From: Lacipirellulaceae bacterium
GTDB taxonomy: Bacteria > Planctomycetota > Planctomycetia > Pirellulales > Lacipirellulaceae
Direction: 5' to 3'
NCBI GenBank assembly: GCA_040218535.1
Contig: JAVJRG010000005.1
Location: forward strand, 1,674,001 to 1,738,000
DNA: 64,000 nt
Position 1 is the stretch's first letter, and each line of letters opens with the position of its first letter. This document shows positions 25,736 through 36,178 of the stretch, one piece after another. The position numbers were made by a program, and so were the translations under genes. Below the pieces are notes generated by a model, which was not told where the DNA came from, made no database searches, and saw only the letters and a list, made by a program, of their open reading frames with translations.

Positions 25736-27999
25736 GCGAGCGACCTCCGCACTGTCGATGCGTTTCCTGCTCGATGATAGCTCGCGGCAACAGCAGTTAG
25801 TTGCTCGATGGCTAGAACGACCAGAAGACTCCAGAAGAGGACCTCGCGCAACGGGTAACCGGCGGCTCCTTCCTCACCTTTCGCGGCTCGCGAAGCCAAA
25901 AGAAACTCGTAATCGATGCCCTTGAGAACCTCTGACAACTCAACTCGACCTAACGACTTCAAGTCTCCTTCGCCGATAGGCACATTGACGGCAATCGCTG
26001 GAGAAGCGTCGTGACGCAACGATTCCTTTTGCTCGCTTGGCGACAATTGAAAACGCCATACGCCACTGGTGGCAGGCTCGGGCGCAGCGAACTTCAAGCC
26101 TCTGTCGTCTGGTACTCCTAATAGAGCAACCGACTCCTTCCCCGCACTGGGTGGGACAAGCCTTGCTTCGGCCTGAAAAGCGTTCTCGTCGACATGGATC
26201 GCTAGTTTTTCTCCAGAGGTTGCAAGGCGAAACTGGCGTCTGGCCGCCGTCAGGTAGCCTGCCAGTTCATTCGCATAGACGGGAAACATCGGGTTCACCC
26301 CCCAGTTGCTCCACACACCGAGTTGCGTCTCTCTTGGAGAGAGCTTGCAGAGTTGGGCCACAACCCTTCCAGCCCCAAGTTGCTTTTCGACCACGAAGGG
26401 GGAGTCGTTGCGGAGTCGGGCTATTACTTTGGTATCCTCATCGGTCCCAGCCTGCGATTGGGGATCCACAGAGAAGTAGAAGTTCGTCCTGACTAACTCA
26501 AGGAAACCGTTCCGTTGTCCGGTAAACATGCGGAAGATTGGATGCCTGGTCACGCGGACTTCAGGGAGCTGACTTTCTCGATCCACCAGTAGTTGGGTCG
26601 GTCTGTCGATGGGCACAGGCATCAGCCCCTTGCCGTCGCGGTAAAGCTGGGAGTTGTAAAAGGATCGCTCCGTCTGAGGCCCTAAGAAGATCGCCAAACC
26701 TCCTCCGCCATCGACATAGTTTTCCAAGGCTTCAATCTCAGGGCGATCAAGCTGGGGAACGTCAAGCAAGAAGATAGCGGCGAATCGCTCTAGCTCAGCG
26801 TGTCTGCGCAAGAAATCGATTCGTTCCACCTGTGGATTCCAACCCGCCAGACTCTTACCACCGGGGCTGAGGGCCGTTTTGAGAAAGTAACCGTCATCCC
26901 CGAGTTTTGAGCCATCGATGATCAATAGCGGCATGGTTTTGGGGAAGGAAGCTGCGAAGTAGCGGGTGTTGTCAAGCCGAATCGGATCTCGCGATACCGA
27001 ACTAGGATCGATTCGTGCAGTTAGGGCATGAGTTCCTGCCGTTTGAAAATTGACGCGAATTCGCTGGGTCGCAGACTCTCCGGGGGAAATGCTCTCGTAA
27101 CGGATTGCCGGAAGGCGGTTCTTGTCCGCTTCGACGAGAACCGTCACTTCACTTGCGTCCTTTTCAGAGTAATTGGTCACTTCAACGGAGTACCAAGTCT
27201 CAACATTGGCAGCCCGGAGGCCGTCTTCAGGCTCTAGTTTTGTGATCGCCAGATTCGCTCGTGACTGCGTCACACATTGTACTAATCTCAGATGGTCAAC
27301 TTGCTCGCGGAATCGTTTAACGAGTTGAGCTAGTTGGGTTTCTTCTCTCCATTGTTCTTGGCGGTAATCGGAAACAACGTACGCGGTACGTGACTCATCA
27401 GCCGTGGAATCTGGAAGTCTTAAAGCTGCTTGGAGCGCATCAACGGGTCCGGCCATACTTTCCGAGGGCCGCAGCGAGCCAAACTGCTCCGACAGCTCCT
27501 CCAGGAGCTTGCCGTTCAAGTCACGCTCAGAAAACTCAGAGGTCGCTCCTACGCTAAGCGATTCCGCTTCTGAAAACCGAATAATCGTGACGGTCTGTTT
27601 GCCTTCAGCATTGTTGGCCTGAGTCAGTAACCTCTGAATCGCTGCTTTCGCTTCAGCAAATGCCGTCGTATCGTCCCATTCGTCGGACATCGAGTAACTA
27701 TCATCGAGTAGAAAGATATGATGCGTGACTCCTGCCCCGAAAAACTTGGCCCAGGCAGGCTGGATCACAGGCTTCGCAAGCATGCCAAGAATTACGGCAA
27801 CTGCCAGCGTCCTCAATAACCAAAGTAGCAACTGCCGGAGAACGATCCATTTCCGGTTGCGTTTCTGACTCTCGAGCAAGAAATCCATTGCAGCCCACTC
27901 GACCACGCGACGGCGGCGCAGATTGATCAGGTGGATCAAGAGTGGGACCAACACCAATGGCCAGCCGTACTTCAAGATGGTGGGAAGGAGATACGTCAA
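25732..27999 (-). CDS. BatA-like VWA membrane protein
   Basis: A 755-residue protein. The N-terminus has the BatA-type arrangement: helix 1 (LKYGWPLVLVPLLIHLINLRRR), a short loop (VEWAAMDFLL), then helix 2 near residues 55-75. The VWA domain begins around residue 93 with MIDAS motif DDSYS. A periplasmic beta-rich part and a domain with LLIIDGSKLGDDGYFL resemble the amidotransferase-like part of the next gene, so the two are distant paralogues. A C-terminal helix (LREVLFWSLLVVLAIEQL) closes the protein. The start is TTG 27999, one base after the TAG of the DUF58 gene, with AGGAAG four bases before it. Bat proteins are linked with envelope stress and MoxR chaperones. Confidence 0.85.
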   Translation of the reverse strand: MTYLLPTILKYGWPLVLVPLLIHLINLRRRRVVEWAAMDFLLESQKRNRKWIVLRQLLLWLLRTLAVAVILGMLAKPVIQPAWAKFFGAGVTHHIFLLDDSYSMSDEWDDTTAFAEAKAAIQRLLTQANNAEGKQTVTIIRFSEAESLSVGATSEFSERDLNGKLLEELSEQFGSLRPSESMAGPVDALQAALRLPDSTADESRTAYVVSDYRQEQWREETQLAQLVKRFREQVDHLRLVQCVTQSRANLAITKLEPEDGLRAANVETWYSVEVTNYSEKDASEVTVLVEADKNRLPAIRYESISPGESATQRIRVNFQTAGTHALTARIDPSSVSRDPIRLDNTRYFAASFPKTMPLLIIDGSKLGDDGYFLKTALSPGGKSLAGWNPQVERIDFLRRHAELERFAAIFLLDVPQLDRPEIEALENYVDGGGGLAIFLGPQTERSFYNSQLYRDGKGLMPVPIDRPTQLLVDRESQLPEVRVTRHPIFRMFTGQRNGFLELVRTNFYFSVDPQSQAGTDEDTKVIARLRNDSPFVVEKQLGAGRVVAQLCKLSPRETQLGVWSNWGVNPMFPVYANELAGYLTAARRQFRLATSGEKLAIHVDENAFQAEARLVPPSAGKESVALLGVPDDRGLKFAAPEPATSGVWRFQLSPSEQKESLRHDASPAIAVNVPIGEGDLKSLGRVELSEVLKGIDYEFLLASRAAKGEEGAAGYPLREVLFWSLLVVLAIEQLTAVAASYHRAGNASTVRRSLA

Positions 28000-28000
28000 A

Positions 28001-28912
28001 CTACTTCCTGGCTGCCATTCGTCGAGTTAAGTACTTTGCCAAGGCCGCATCAAGCGGGTCGCTCGTACGGATCAACATGTAATCGATCGCATCACGAGCA
28101 CAGCCGTGCCTCAGAGCCGCCAGATAGCGATCGAGCGCTTCCAAATAGCCTTCACGCAACGCCCGAGGGTTGCAGTTGAAGTGTCTCGTCAGCTCCAATC
28201 CCTCAAAACGAGTCGGCCCTTCAAAGGGAAAATCGACTTCGTCGTCATCGAGAATATGCAGCACAAGCACATCGTGTCCCCTTTGGCGTAGCAGCCGCAA
28301 TCCGCGTAGAGTCGACTCAACCTCACCTAGGAGGTCGGACACGACAATCATCATCCCTCTCTGGGGACTCTGTTCGGCGATCTCTCTAAGGATGCCGCCG
28401 GGATCGGTCTTGTTTTGTGGTTTCGAGGCGTCGAGTGCTTGGATAATGGCGCTCAGATGGACATCGCTGCTTCGCAACGGCGTCCGTGTGCGAATGGTTT
28501 CATCGAACGCCAAGCAAGCCACTGCATCGTGTTGCTTGAGCAACAGGTAGGCAAGACTCGTGGCAACGGTCGCCGCGTAGTCATACTTGTTAAGCGGTCC
28601 CGATCCGTATTGCATACTTTTCGAGACATCGACCAACAGCGTGGTCCGCATATTGGCATCTTCTTCAAACTGCTTGACGTACAGCTTGTCTTGCTTCGCC
28701 CAGACCTTCCAATCGACATGACGAAGATCGTCGCCAGGTGTGTATTGACGGTGCTGAAGGAACTCGATCGATTGGCCGAAGTAGGGACTGCGGTGCATAC
28801 CGCTCATGAACCCTTCGACAATATGTCGTGCGCGAATCTCGAGACGACCAATCCGACGGATTGCCTCAGGATGCAAAAATCGCTTTGAATCGGGCGTCAT
28901 TTGCCAATTCAT
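28001..28912 (-). CDS. DUF58 domain protein
   Basis: A 303-residue soluble protein, the standard companion of MoxR ATPases. The central family signature is visible: [21 protein letters not shown] (shown in part), then a VWA-like core with DVSKSMQYG and later IVVSDLLGE. Start ATG 28912 overlaps the MoxR gene by 47 bases; ATG 28900 is an equally good start four codons later. It probably binds the MoxR ring and the VWA membrane proteins. The gene is followed after a single base by the BatA-like gene. Confidence 0.92.
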   Translation of the reverse strand: MNWQMTPDSKRFLHPEAIRRIGRLEIRARHIVEGFMSGMHRSPYFGQSIEFLQHRQYTPGDDLRHVDWKVWAKQDKLYVKQFEEDANMRTTLLVDVSKSMQYGSGPLNKYDYAATVATSLAYLLLKQHDAVACLAFDETIRTRTPLRSSDVHLSAIIQALDASKPQNKTDPGGILREIAEQSPQRGMMIVVSDLLGEVESTLRGLRLLRQRGHDVLVLHILDDDEVDFPFEGPTRFEGLELTRHFNCNPRALREGYLEALDRYLAALRHGCARDAIDYMLIRTSDPLDAALAKYLTRRMAARK

Positions 28913-29918
28913 CCTCTCTGGCCGGCGTCGATTCGAGAAGCTGATCGATCACCTGATCGGAATTCACGCCATCGCTTTCCGCTGCAAAGTTGACGACCAC
29001 TCGGTGACGTAGCACCGGTTTCGCAAGGGCCTGCACGTCTTCAACTGAGACGTGCGTGCGGCGATGCATCAGTGCTCTGGCTTTCGCCCCCAGAATCATG
29101 AACTGAACAGCACGCGGCCCGGCCCCCCATGCCAGCTGGTCAGCAGCAAACTCAGGGATATGTTTTTCACCCACTCGTGTTTGACGGACTAGCGAGAGTG
29201 CGTAGCGAATTACATGATCGCCTACCGGCACCAGGCGGACCATGTTTTGCAGCGAGAGAATCTCCTCAGGCGAGACCACCGGCTGGACGACATCGGCTGG
29301 GGTTCCCGTCGTTCGACGAACGACCTCAAACTCCTCGTCGAAACTGGGATAGGTGACGAGCACCTTGAACATGAAGCGGTCTTGCTGTGCTTCGGGGAGT
29401 GGATAGGTACCCTCTTGTTCGATTGGATTCTGCGTCGCCAATACGAAAAAGGGGTCAGCCAGTTGGTGACGCACGCGTCCGACGGTTACTTGACGTTCCT
29501 GCATCGCTTCGAGCAGCGCGGCTTGTGTCTTGGGCGGAGTGCGATTGATCTCGTCAGCCAGGATGATATTGGAGAAGAGTGGGCCTTCAAGGAATCGCAT
29601 CTCCCGGTGACCGGTTGATCGGTTTTCCTCGATGATATCGGTCCCCGTGATATCCGCTGGCATCAAGTCGGGCGTAAATTGAATCCGATTGAATGAGAGG
29701 TTGAGCGTTCGTGCGAGCGTGCTAATCAGCAATGTTTTCGCCAGCCCCGGAACGCCCTCCAACATGCAGTGGCCGCGACTGAAAAGACTGATGAGCAATT
29801 GATCAATCACTGCGTCTTGACCGACGATCACTTGAGAGAGCTGCTCGCGGATGCGATCAACGGCTGAAGCGAGTTGCTCGACAAGCTGGCTATCTGCTAA
29901 ATCTTCCGAGTTGTTCAT
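28866..29918 (-). CDS. moxR: MoxR-family AAA+ ATPase
   Basis: A 350-residue AAA+ ATPase of normal MoxR size. Walker A is GVPGLAKT (about residues 55-62) and Walker B is ILADEINR (about 118-125); sensor 1 is [22 protein letters not shown], shown here only by its key residues ATQNP and QDRF. The C-terminal lid ends in a helical domain. MoxR proteins act as chaperones that load cofactors or remodel protein complexes, working with VWA-domain partners, four of which (DUF58, two VWA proteins and a DUF4175-like protein) are encoded immediately downstream. The gap to the cyclase-fold gene upstream is only 13 bases. Confidence 0.95.
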   Translation of the reverse strand: MNNSEDLADSQLVEQLASAVDRIREQLSQVIVGQDAVIDQLLISLFSRGHCMLEGVPGLAKTLLISTLARTLNLSFNRIQFTPDLMPADITGTDIIEENRSTGHREMRFLEGPLFSNIILADEINRTPPKTQAALLEAMQERQVTVGRVRHQLADPFFVLATQNPIEQEGTYPLPEAQQDRFMFKVLVTYPSFDEEFEVVRRTTGTPADVVQPVVSPEEILSLQNMVRLVPVGDHVIRYALSLVRQTRVGEKHIPEFAADQLAWGAGPRAVQFMILGAKARALMHRRTHVSVEDVQALAKPVLRHRVVVNFAAESDGVNSDQVIDQLLESTPAREDELANDARFKAIFAS

Positions 29919-29931
29919 TCCGGTGAGTTTT

Positions 29932-30972
29932 CTATCTCTGGTAGATGGGCAGTGCAGCCTTCTCCAACTGCAGCATGATTAGATTCAACGAGGTTGTATA
30001 AACGGGGCCAATGTAACCCTGCTGCCATGAAGTGGCGGTATTCTCGCCTATCGTGACTTGGGCGGCTTCACGCAGCAGACGTTTCTCAATAGCCGTGCGG
30101 TATTGCTCCCATGACTTGTCTCCCTCGCGATACCGTACTTGAGAGTAGTAAAAATGTGCGTAATGCCAATGGCCAAACGAATCGCGTGTATCTGGCCGCA
30201 GGTGATCGCGACAATACTTTACCATGCGGGGCACGTAATCGTCATCATACTCTCCCGCGTTATAGAGGCAGGCCACTGCAGCAGCCGTGATGGCAGGGCG
30301 TCCGCCACCACCTTTGGAACTATATTGGACGGCACCATCTTTGAGCGTACAACGATGGATGTACTTCACGGCTTTATCGATTATCTCTTTCGGCACTGGG
30401 ATGCCCGCATTGCGGCACCCGCGAAGTCCTTGCACTTGCGTGATGGTCGTCGAGCCTTCGTCGAACCCGCTGCCATCCTTAGCACTCACGTACCCCCATC
30501 CCCCGGCTTTGGTTTGGGCACGACCGGTAAACTCGACGGCTTTAGTGAGTACTTGGATTAGTTCCGCCCGGCGCTCCAAGTCCTCTTCTTCCCCAAGCAC
30601 TTGCGAGAGGAACAGCATTGCGAACCCGTGACCATAGGTGTAGCGGTCGTCATCCGAGTCGCCGATCAGCCCATTGCGACGTGAACGTCTTACTAAATAG
30701 TCGACCGCTCGCCTGAGATTAGGTGCGTACTTACCCTGGGTCGTCGTCGAGCCCTCGCAAAGCAGCGCGAGACCAGCCAAGGCAGTCATCGCGGTGGGAT
30801 AACGCTGCTGTGCTTTCCATCCCCCCGAGGCCTGTTGTTGGAATGCCAACCAATCTAATCCCTGGGAGATCGTCTTCTTGACCTTGGGATTCTCGATTGC
30901 CGCGACGCAATCTCCACAGAGCAGCCAGCAAGACACCATGGCTAGCAACAGCGCTCGGCAACCTCCCTGCAT
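29932..30972 (-). CDS. exported squalene-cyclase-fold repeat protein
   Basis: A 346-residue protein with signal peptide (about 1-25). The mature part has alpha-barrel repeats typical of prenyltransferase/squalene-oxidase repeats: [40 protein letters not shown]. No DxDD acid of squalene-hopene cyclase and no zinc-binding prenyltransferase set is seen, so a cyclase role is unlikely; in planctomycetes such exported proteins are common and their function unknown. It lies 13 bases upstream of moxR and 85 bases downstream of the giant propeller gene, so it belongs to the same transcript by spacing. Confidence 0.82.
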   Translation of the reverse strand: MQGGCRALLLAMVSCWLLCGDCVAAIENPKVKKTISQGLDWLAFQQQASGGWKAQQRYPTAMTALAGLALLCEGSTTTQGKYAPNLRRAVDYLVRRSRRNGLIGDSDDDRYTYGHGFAMLFLSQVLGEEEDLERRAELIQVLTKAVEFTGRAQTKAGGWGYVSAKDGSGFDEGSTTITQVQGLRGCRNAGIPVPKEIIDKAVKYIHRCTLKDGAVQYSSKGGGGRPAITAAAVACLYNAGEYDDDYVPRMVKYCRDHLRPDTRDSFGHWHYAHFYYSQVRYREGDKSWEQYRTAIEKRLLREAAQVTIGENTATSWQQGYIGPVYTTSLNLIMLQLEKAALPIYQR

Positions 30973-31057
30973 CGTTACGGCTCCTAAAGGATTCTCTAGT
31001 TAAAGTCTGATTCCTACAGCCTTAATTATACCCAAAGAGCTCCAGCGAGCAGCAGGG

Positions 31058-34000
31058 CTAATTACCTCTTCGAAGTTTATCAATGATTCCACTTAGTCCC
31101 CGATTGGCTGGAAGATTATCGCTTTCGACTTCTGACATGGCCGGTGGGAGCGGAGGTCGCGGATCGTCTGTGAAGTTCAATTGGACGACTTTGTTTGACA
31201 TTTCAGCCCTCAACTTCGGCTGGCCTGCTTCTGCGACGCGGGTTCGAAAATGTCCGCCACCGGAGGTTGGCAATCCATCAGAGCGATAAAGAGTTGCTCC
31301 TGTACGACGATCTAACGCAAGCATCGAGATCCTCTGTCGACTTGAACTCGAGTTGTCGTGCCGATAGTGGTTCGACACGAATACGAGCGCTGGCAAATCG
31401 CGTGGCTGGGTCACAGGCCAACCCTGTTGAGTCAGCTCGGCAGGTCTCGCCCAAAGTGCTTCCCCCGTCCGGCGGTCGAAGGCGGCAACTTTGCCGTTGA
31501 TGATCGCGTAATCGCTCGGATTGATGGGGCGAACGTGAGTCCTTCCAGGACGATTGTTTGTCGAATTGGTGAGAAGTAGCAAGCTTTCCGTGCCAACGGA
31601 CAAATGCACTTCCTTCAGACTTTGCGTCTCACCTAATTCGGATGCGACGAGGACATTTCCTTCCTCGGCATCGAACACTTTCGCGTCCCCTTGTTGCGTA
31701 ACACAGGCCAAGTACCGTCCTCGATCGACGTCGACTCTTGTTCCCTCGGGAAAGCGCTCGCTCCAAAGCACTTCCCCTGTTAGAGCGTCAAGAGAGGACA
31801 ATTCCCAACGCGCTGACTTTGGCTCGCTTGCGTCTTGTTGCCAGCAGATAACCTTGCGCCCCAGGGTCGTCAGGTGTTCTCGCCAAAGCGGAACCTCGAC
31901 CTTGGTGATCTCGCGGCCATCAATGACGCTGAACACTCTCGCTTCGCTTGCCCCTTGCGGAGTCGCAAATACGTACTCTTCATCGCCAAACAGATCGCAG
32001 CCCAAAGCAATGTCGTTACGTGCCCACTTGAGTGTGCCGTCCAATGGGTCAACACAGACAAGCCGTTGCTGGTCTTGGTAAAGACAGCCTTGCGAGCTCA
32101 CCGGGCCCAAGACCCCAATCCACTTCCCGTCCCACGTCGCTCGACTAGAGCGATAAGATCCCGGGCGTTGTCCGGGCGGACTCCCTGGCTCCCCGTGGAA
32201 GGGGTTGCCGTCAAGTTCACTCGCTAGACTCGTCTGCCACAGAAGCTCAGGTTGGGCGTTGTCGCCCGACGCCATGGTGTTAAAGGCTGCCAACTGGCGA
32301 CCGAATGAAACAACAAGAATATTCCCAAAGGCAACAGCATGCATGCTTCCTGCTTGTCGATAGTGCACACGCCTACGTTGTTGAGTTTCTACTGAAGCAC
32401 GAAAGAAATCTCTGCCCAGACTATCGCGAACCGTCAACTCACCAACGCGTGAAAGAAAAACGCGGCAACCGCCCAGTACTTCATCAGCACGTTCCAGGCG
32501 AATCCCGTATTTGGGACTCCGACTTGAAGCACGAGACTGTGAACTCTCTGCGGTAGTTGCCTCGACTCTTCCCACAGGCCAGGAAGCCTCTGGTAGTGGA
32601 TCGAGTAAAAGTGATCCAAACTCCCTACCGGTGCTTTCTTCATAAAAGGGGAATTGAGCAGCGGCTCCAGAGATTTGCTGCTCATACTCGCGAGCCAATC
32701 CGCCGAGCCCTTCGCGATGTAACAGTGAGGCAAGCCTGGCACTTGCTTCCATCCGGACTTTGGAATCTTGCGAATGGACGAACGCTTTCCATTTGACTTG
32801 AGCCGAAAGCGAATCGGCCTGCTCGTAAGCGAGTTGTGCAATTGAGACGCGTGACGACTCATTAAGCAAGCTACCGAAATAGGCATCTACCCTGTCGGCT
32901 AGCGTGAAATCGTCTTGTGGCGTTGACTTGTACCGTTCCGAGATTCGCGCGGAGATCATCGAACGAGTTTCAGGATCGGCTTCAGCGTTAATGGATTGTA
33001 GCTGAGCGCTAACCCAATTGGGAATCGCAACTTCCCTACCTTGGTTTAGCTGAAAGGTCTCGGAACTTGGTAATGCGAGGTCATAGATGGCAAGGCAGGC
33101 ATCGACAGCGGCCAAGTACTCGCCCATCTGTGTGAGTCCATTCGCTTTGATTCTCAGAAGCTTCGCACGCAGCAAGGGGCTGCCATCCTGAAGCTTTTCC
33201 AAGAAGGTGAGCCGAGTCTTGTAGGCAGCAAAGTCTTCGTCCAGCGCCGTGAGGAGAGCTTCTGCTAGTATTTCTTGTGTCGATTCCGCATTTTGATCCT
33301 CGCGGTAAGCTCTCTCCAACAACGAAACGGCTTCACTCAAGCGGCCCTGTTTGTAGGCGATTTCGCCTAGCGTGCGCAGCGCCTCGACATTTTTGGGCGA
33401 CTCAGCCAAGAGCCGATCTGCCTGTTTTCGCAGGATCTCGATCTGATCAAATTTTTGAAGCGACTTTCCGTCGTTCGCCAGAATGGCGTCACCGTGGCAA
33501 GTCAGATTGCCAAGAACTTGTCCGTCGCGAGCTTTCACACTGGCGACAATCTTCCCCAGAGAAAGATCAATCGCCACAACTTCCGCGGAACTGAGAGGCA
33601 AATAATATCGTCCCTCACTAAGGAAACCGCTGCCACTTGGCGAAGTGCCTTTTGCCAACTTAATATCGGACCAGGCCGCCTTGCCGTCATCCAATCTCAA
33701 ACCTCGAATTCCCTTTGGTCCAATCAACAACACGGCTTGTGATCCAACACAAGCGAGTTTCATCATTTCTTTCTGCGGTTGTTTCCAAAGTAACTCGCCT
33801 GTGTGTAGGTCAAGGCAATGCAGCTCGTTCGATTCAGGTGGAGTCAGGAAAACCCGACCATCGACGATAACAGCAGCCGCATCGGTCCATGTGCCTGTGA
33901 ATTTGTTCTTCGACGGCTGCGGCTGGTTGACATACCTTTGGGGAGAATCGTCGCGGACTTCATACCGATAGGCCCAGGCGAGGGACTGCTTGATAAGATC

Positions 34001-35776
34001 GACACTGATGACCATGCCATTGCCAATGGGACAAACGAGCATGCCATCACGGTAAGACGGAGAGGCATTTTGTAAGCGGCGCTGCGAATCCAGCAAGACA
34101 CCTCGATCGAGATTAACGAGCTGCTGCTTCCAAGTGAGCTGCCCGTTGCTTGCGTTTGCCGCGTAGAGCCAAATCGCATTTTTGATCTCAACCAGTCCGT
34201 AAATCACGTCTCCGATTGCAAGGGGAGTTCCCACGAAGAAACCGCCGGAGAACTCGCCGCGTGGGCTCGCCCCATCCAGCTCCCAAAGCAATTTGCCTTG
34301 TGTCGCCAGATCGTACGCGCAGAGGCGATTCGTGATCACACTCCCCGCAGTTCCCCGAGGTCGTAAGCCGGCCCCGAAAATATCTTCCTCGACCTCTTCG
34401 TACGAGTTGAGGTCTCGGATGACAAAGGCGCGACGCCCGTCGCTGCTGAGCGAGGAGTAAAGCTGATCTCGCCATAGTCGCTGACTAAAGAAAACGGCTG
34501 ATTCAGGGTTAAGAACGCCATCCCCAGAAGTAGGTCCCTCCTTCAATAATGCTTCAATCTGGTCAGCAGGCTGCGGCTCCGCTCGCCAGATTCGCTTTCC
34601 CGTCTTGAAATCCACGGCGAGAAGCGAGTGGGCTGTGCGAATCAACACCGTATTGCCAATCGCTAGCGGACTGCTCGCAACCGGCGTAAGCTCTTTTCTG
34701 CGAAGTTTCTCGCTCGCAAAGTCCTCGTAAATCCGCTCCAGCCGAGGCTGATCTAGGAGTCGCACATTCCAGCGTACCCGCATGTGAGGGAAGCCCCCCT
34801 CGGAGGTCGCATCTCGGGAGGGATTTCCTCGGGCAGTTAGCCAATCGGTTTGTTCTTGTCTTTTCGCAATATTGGGAAGACCAACCTGCTGTTTTATCCA
34901 GGAAACCTTTGTCCGCCGGTCAGTTAGCTTCGTGTTGTTACCGCCCAACTCGAAAGAATGCATGGCATGTTGGCTCAGCGGCATAAGCACTTCGCCAGCA
35001 CGCTGCTCGTCACCTGCAGCCATGAATGTCAGGGCAGCGTTTACGGGAAGCGAAACTCCCAAGTGTTTCATCGCAGCAGGCGCGCGGAGAAGGGTTTCAT
35101 AGGTCATCGCAGCTAGTCTGACTTGACCCGCGTCGGCATCTCGCTGGGCGAGTAGCATGGACGCTTCGTACCCAGCAGGTGTGTGGAAATACCTTTGAAC
35201 GACGCGAACTAAGTCCTCCCGCTGCCCCGAATCGAGCGCCTCAGCAAGCCGACGCTGAGCTGCCGGTGCATAAGCGGAAAGATAGGCTGCTCTTCCTTCG
35301 GCAGACAGGTCCCTTAGGAGCTGTCGAGCCTTCTCCTTAAGCCCGACGATTCGTTCCGGTTTCTCTCCTAGAGAGGTTTGCCTCGGAACAACAAAGTAGT
35401 CTTCCTCTCCAGCGAGCACTTCATCAAGAAAACGCAGCGCTTGGGTGTACTCCCCACGAGCAATTCTTTCCTCTGCCTTGCGAATGCCGCGGGTGAGGTT
35501 TCGATCCTGAGGTAGCTCTGCTGCTGAATATCGCAGCTCGTTCCCCGGTATGAAGCGCTGCCCTCTGGTGACCTGCTGCGAAGCGAATAAGACGAGAAAG
35601 CCTACGCCGATATGTCCGAGCAGTCTGCAGGAAAGCTTCAAAACTCGTTTAGCTTTGTTCGGGGCGTTTATGGACTTCGCAGCCAGCAGCTTAACAACGG
35701 AAGTTTCACCATTCGAGCTTGAGACAGCTTGATGCGGTCGAAAATGGAGGTTTTTACCCAAAAAGTGGATCTCCAT
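31058..35776 (-). CDS. giant exported TPR and PQQ-type beta-propeller protein
   Basis: About 1572 residues if ATG 35776 is used. A hydrophobic stretch lies at about residues 50-72 (LLGHIGVGFLVLFASQQ); a TTG at 35641 would make this a normal signal peptide, so the true start is uncertain. The mature part begins with helical TPR-like repeats (EERIARGEYTQALRFLDEVL), then a first PQQ-type propeller with blades such as LLAVDFKTGKRIWRAE and LHCLDLHTGELLWKQ. A central TPR block (LRTLGEIAYKQGRLSEAVSLLERA) follows, then a second propeller (LVCVDPLDGTLKWAR, SLDALTGEVLWSE). No PQQ-dehydrogenase active site is recognised; a scaffold or BamB-like binding role is more likely. It is the first gene of the long minus-strand array. 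Confidence 0.85.
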   Translation of the reverse strand: MEIHFLGKNLHFRPHQAVSSSNGETSVVKLLAAKSINAPNKAKRVLKLSCRLLGHIGVGFLVLFASQQVTRGQRFIPGNELRYSAAELPQDRNLTRGIRKAEERIARGEYTQALRFLDEVLAGEEDYFVVPRQTSLGEKPERIVGLKEKARQLLRDLSAEGRAAYLSAYAPAAQRRLAEALDSGQREDLVRVVQRYFHTPAGYEASMLLAQRDADAGQVRLAAMTYETLLRAPAAMKHLGVSLPVNAALTFMAAGDEQRAGEVLMPLSQHAMHSFELGGNNTKLTDRRTKVSWIKQQVGLPNIAKRQEQTDWLTARGNPSRDATSEGGFPHMRVRWNVRLLDQPRLERIYEDFASEKLRRKELTPVASSPLAIGNTVLIRTAHSLLAVDFKTGKRIWRAEPQPADQIEALLKEGPTSGDGVLNPESAVFFSQRLWRDQLYSSLSSDGRRAFVIRDLNSYEEVEEDIFGAGLRPRGTAGSVITNRLCAYDLATQGKLLWELDGASPRGEFSGGFFVGTPLAIGDVIYGLVEIKNAIWLYAANASNGQLTWKQQLVNLDRGVLLDSQRRLQNASPSYRDGMLVCPIGNGMVISVDLIKQSLAWAYRYEVRDDSPQRYVNQPQPSKNKFTGTWTDAAAVIVDGRVFLTPPESNELHCLDLHTGELLWKQPQKEMMKLACVGSQAVLLIGPKGIRGLRLDDGKAAWSDIKLAKGTSPSGSGFLSEGRYYLPLSSAEVVAIDLSLGKIVASVKARDGQVLGNLTCHGDAILANDGKSLQKFDQIEILRKQADRLLAESPKNVEALRTLGEIAYKQGRLSEAVSLLERAYREDQNAESTQEILAEALLTALDEDFAAYKTRLTFLEKLQDGSPLLRAKLLRIKANGLTQMGEYLAAVDACLAIYDLALPSSETFQLNQGREVAIPNWVSAQLQSINAEADPETRSMISARISERYKSTPQDDFTLADRVDAYFGSLLNESSRVSIAQLAYEQADSLSAQVKWKAFVHSQDSKVRMEASARLASLLHREGLGGLAREYEQQISGAAAQFPFYEESTGREFGSLLLDPLPEASWPVGRVEATTAESSQSRASSRSPKYGIRLERADEVLGGCRVFLSRVGELTVRDSLGRDFFRASVETQQRRRVHYRQAGSMHAVAFGNILVVSFGRQLAAFNTMASGDNAQPELLWQTSLASELDGNPFHGEPGSPPGQRPGSYRSSRATWDGKWIGVLGPVSSQGCLYQDQQRLVCVDPLDGTLKWARNDIALGCDLFGDEEYVFATPQGASEARVFSVIDGREITKVEVPLWREHLTTLGRKVICWQQDASEPKSARWELSSLDALTGEVLWSERFPEGTRVDVDRGRYLACVTQQGDAKVFDAEEGNVLVASELGETQSLKEVHLSVGTESLLLLTNSTNNRPGRTHVRPINPSDYAIINGKVAAFDRRTGEALWARPAELTQQGWPVTQPRDLPALVFVSNHYRHDNSSSSRQRISMLALDRRTGATLYRSDGLPTSGGGHFRTRVAEAGQPKLRAEMSNKVVQLNFTDDPRPPLPPAMSEVESDNLPANRGLSGIIDKLRRGN

Positions 35777-36178
35777 GATGATTTCACAGGGCGTTTTCTT
35801 GTTGCACAATCATTCTAGGCGATAGAACCGAAAAAGTCGGCGGAAACGGCCCCCAGTTTGGTGCCGATTTGGCTCTCAAAAGGCTGTAAGTCGCTTGTAT
35901 AGCTAAGTTTATGGCCTAGCGTTGGAGGGTTCAATCACTCTTGTTCAATTGATTTCAACTGGAGATCGTCGAGCTGAGCCGGACACCGGCGAGGGAAAGA
36001 TAGGTAAAAGTGCCTGTTTTTCCAGCGTTTTTTGTTAGCTCGCGCCTTGTAATTTGGTGCCAGCAGAACTTAAATCAAGCACGTCGCGAAACATTGGAGC
36101 TGAGCAGCAAGCATTGCCCCGCCAGCTAAACCGAACCACAAGTTCACCTACCCCGATTCATTTAGGAGGTTTCCCACA
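35777..36178. promoter_or_regulatory. divergent intergenic region between the propeller gene and hup
   Basis: These 402 bases must hold the promoters for both the minus-strand array and the HU gene. No ORF of note is present. A possible -10 for the minus strand is TAGAAT (complement of 35812-35817), but no convincing -35 stands at the right distance; for the HU side no clear sigma70 pair was found. The HU ribosome binding site lies at the right edge. Confidence 0.4.
36164..36170 (+). promoter_or_regulatory. strong ribosome binding site of hup
   Basis: AGGAGGT stands eight bases before ATG 36179, a near-perfect Shine-Dalgarno. Most other genes in this window have weak or no such site, so HU is probably translated at a high rate. 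Confidence 0.85.

Noticed and set aside
29932-30972. True squalene-hopene cyclase or prenyltransferase
   Set aside because: The catalytic DxDD acid and the zinc ligands are not seen, and the protein is exported.
31058-35776. PQQ-dependent dehydrogenase
   Set aside because: Blade motifs are present but no cofactor-binding or active-site residues are recognised, and TPR blocks interrupt the propellers.
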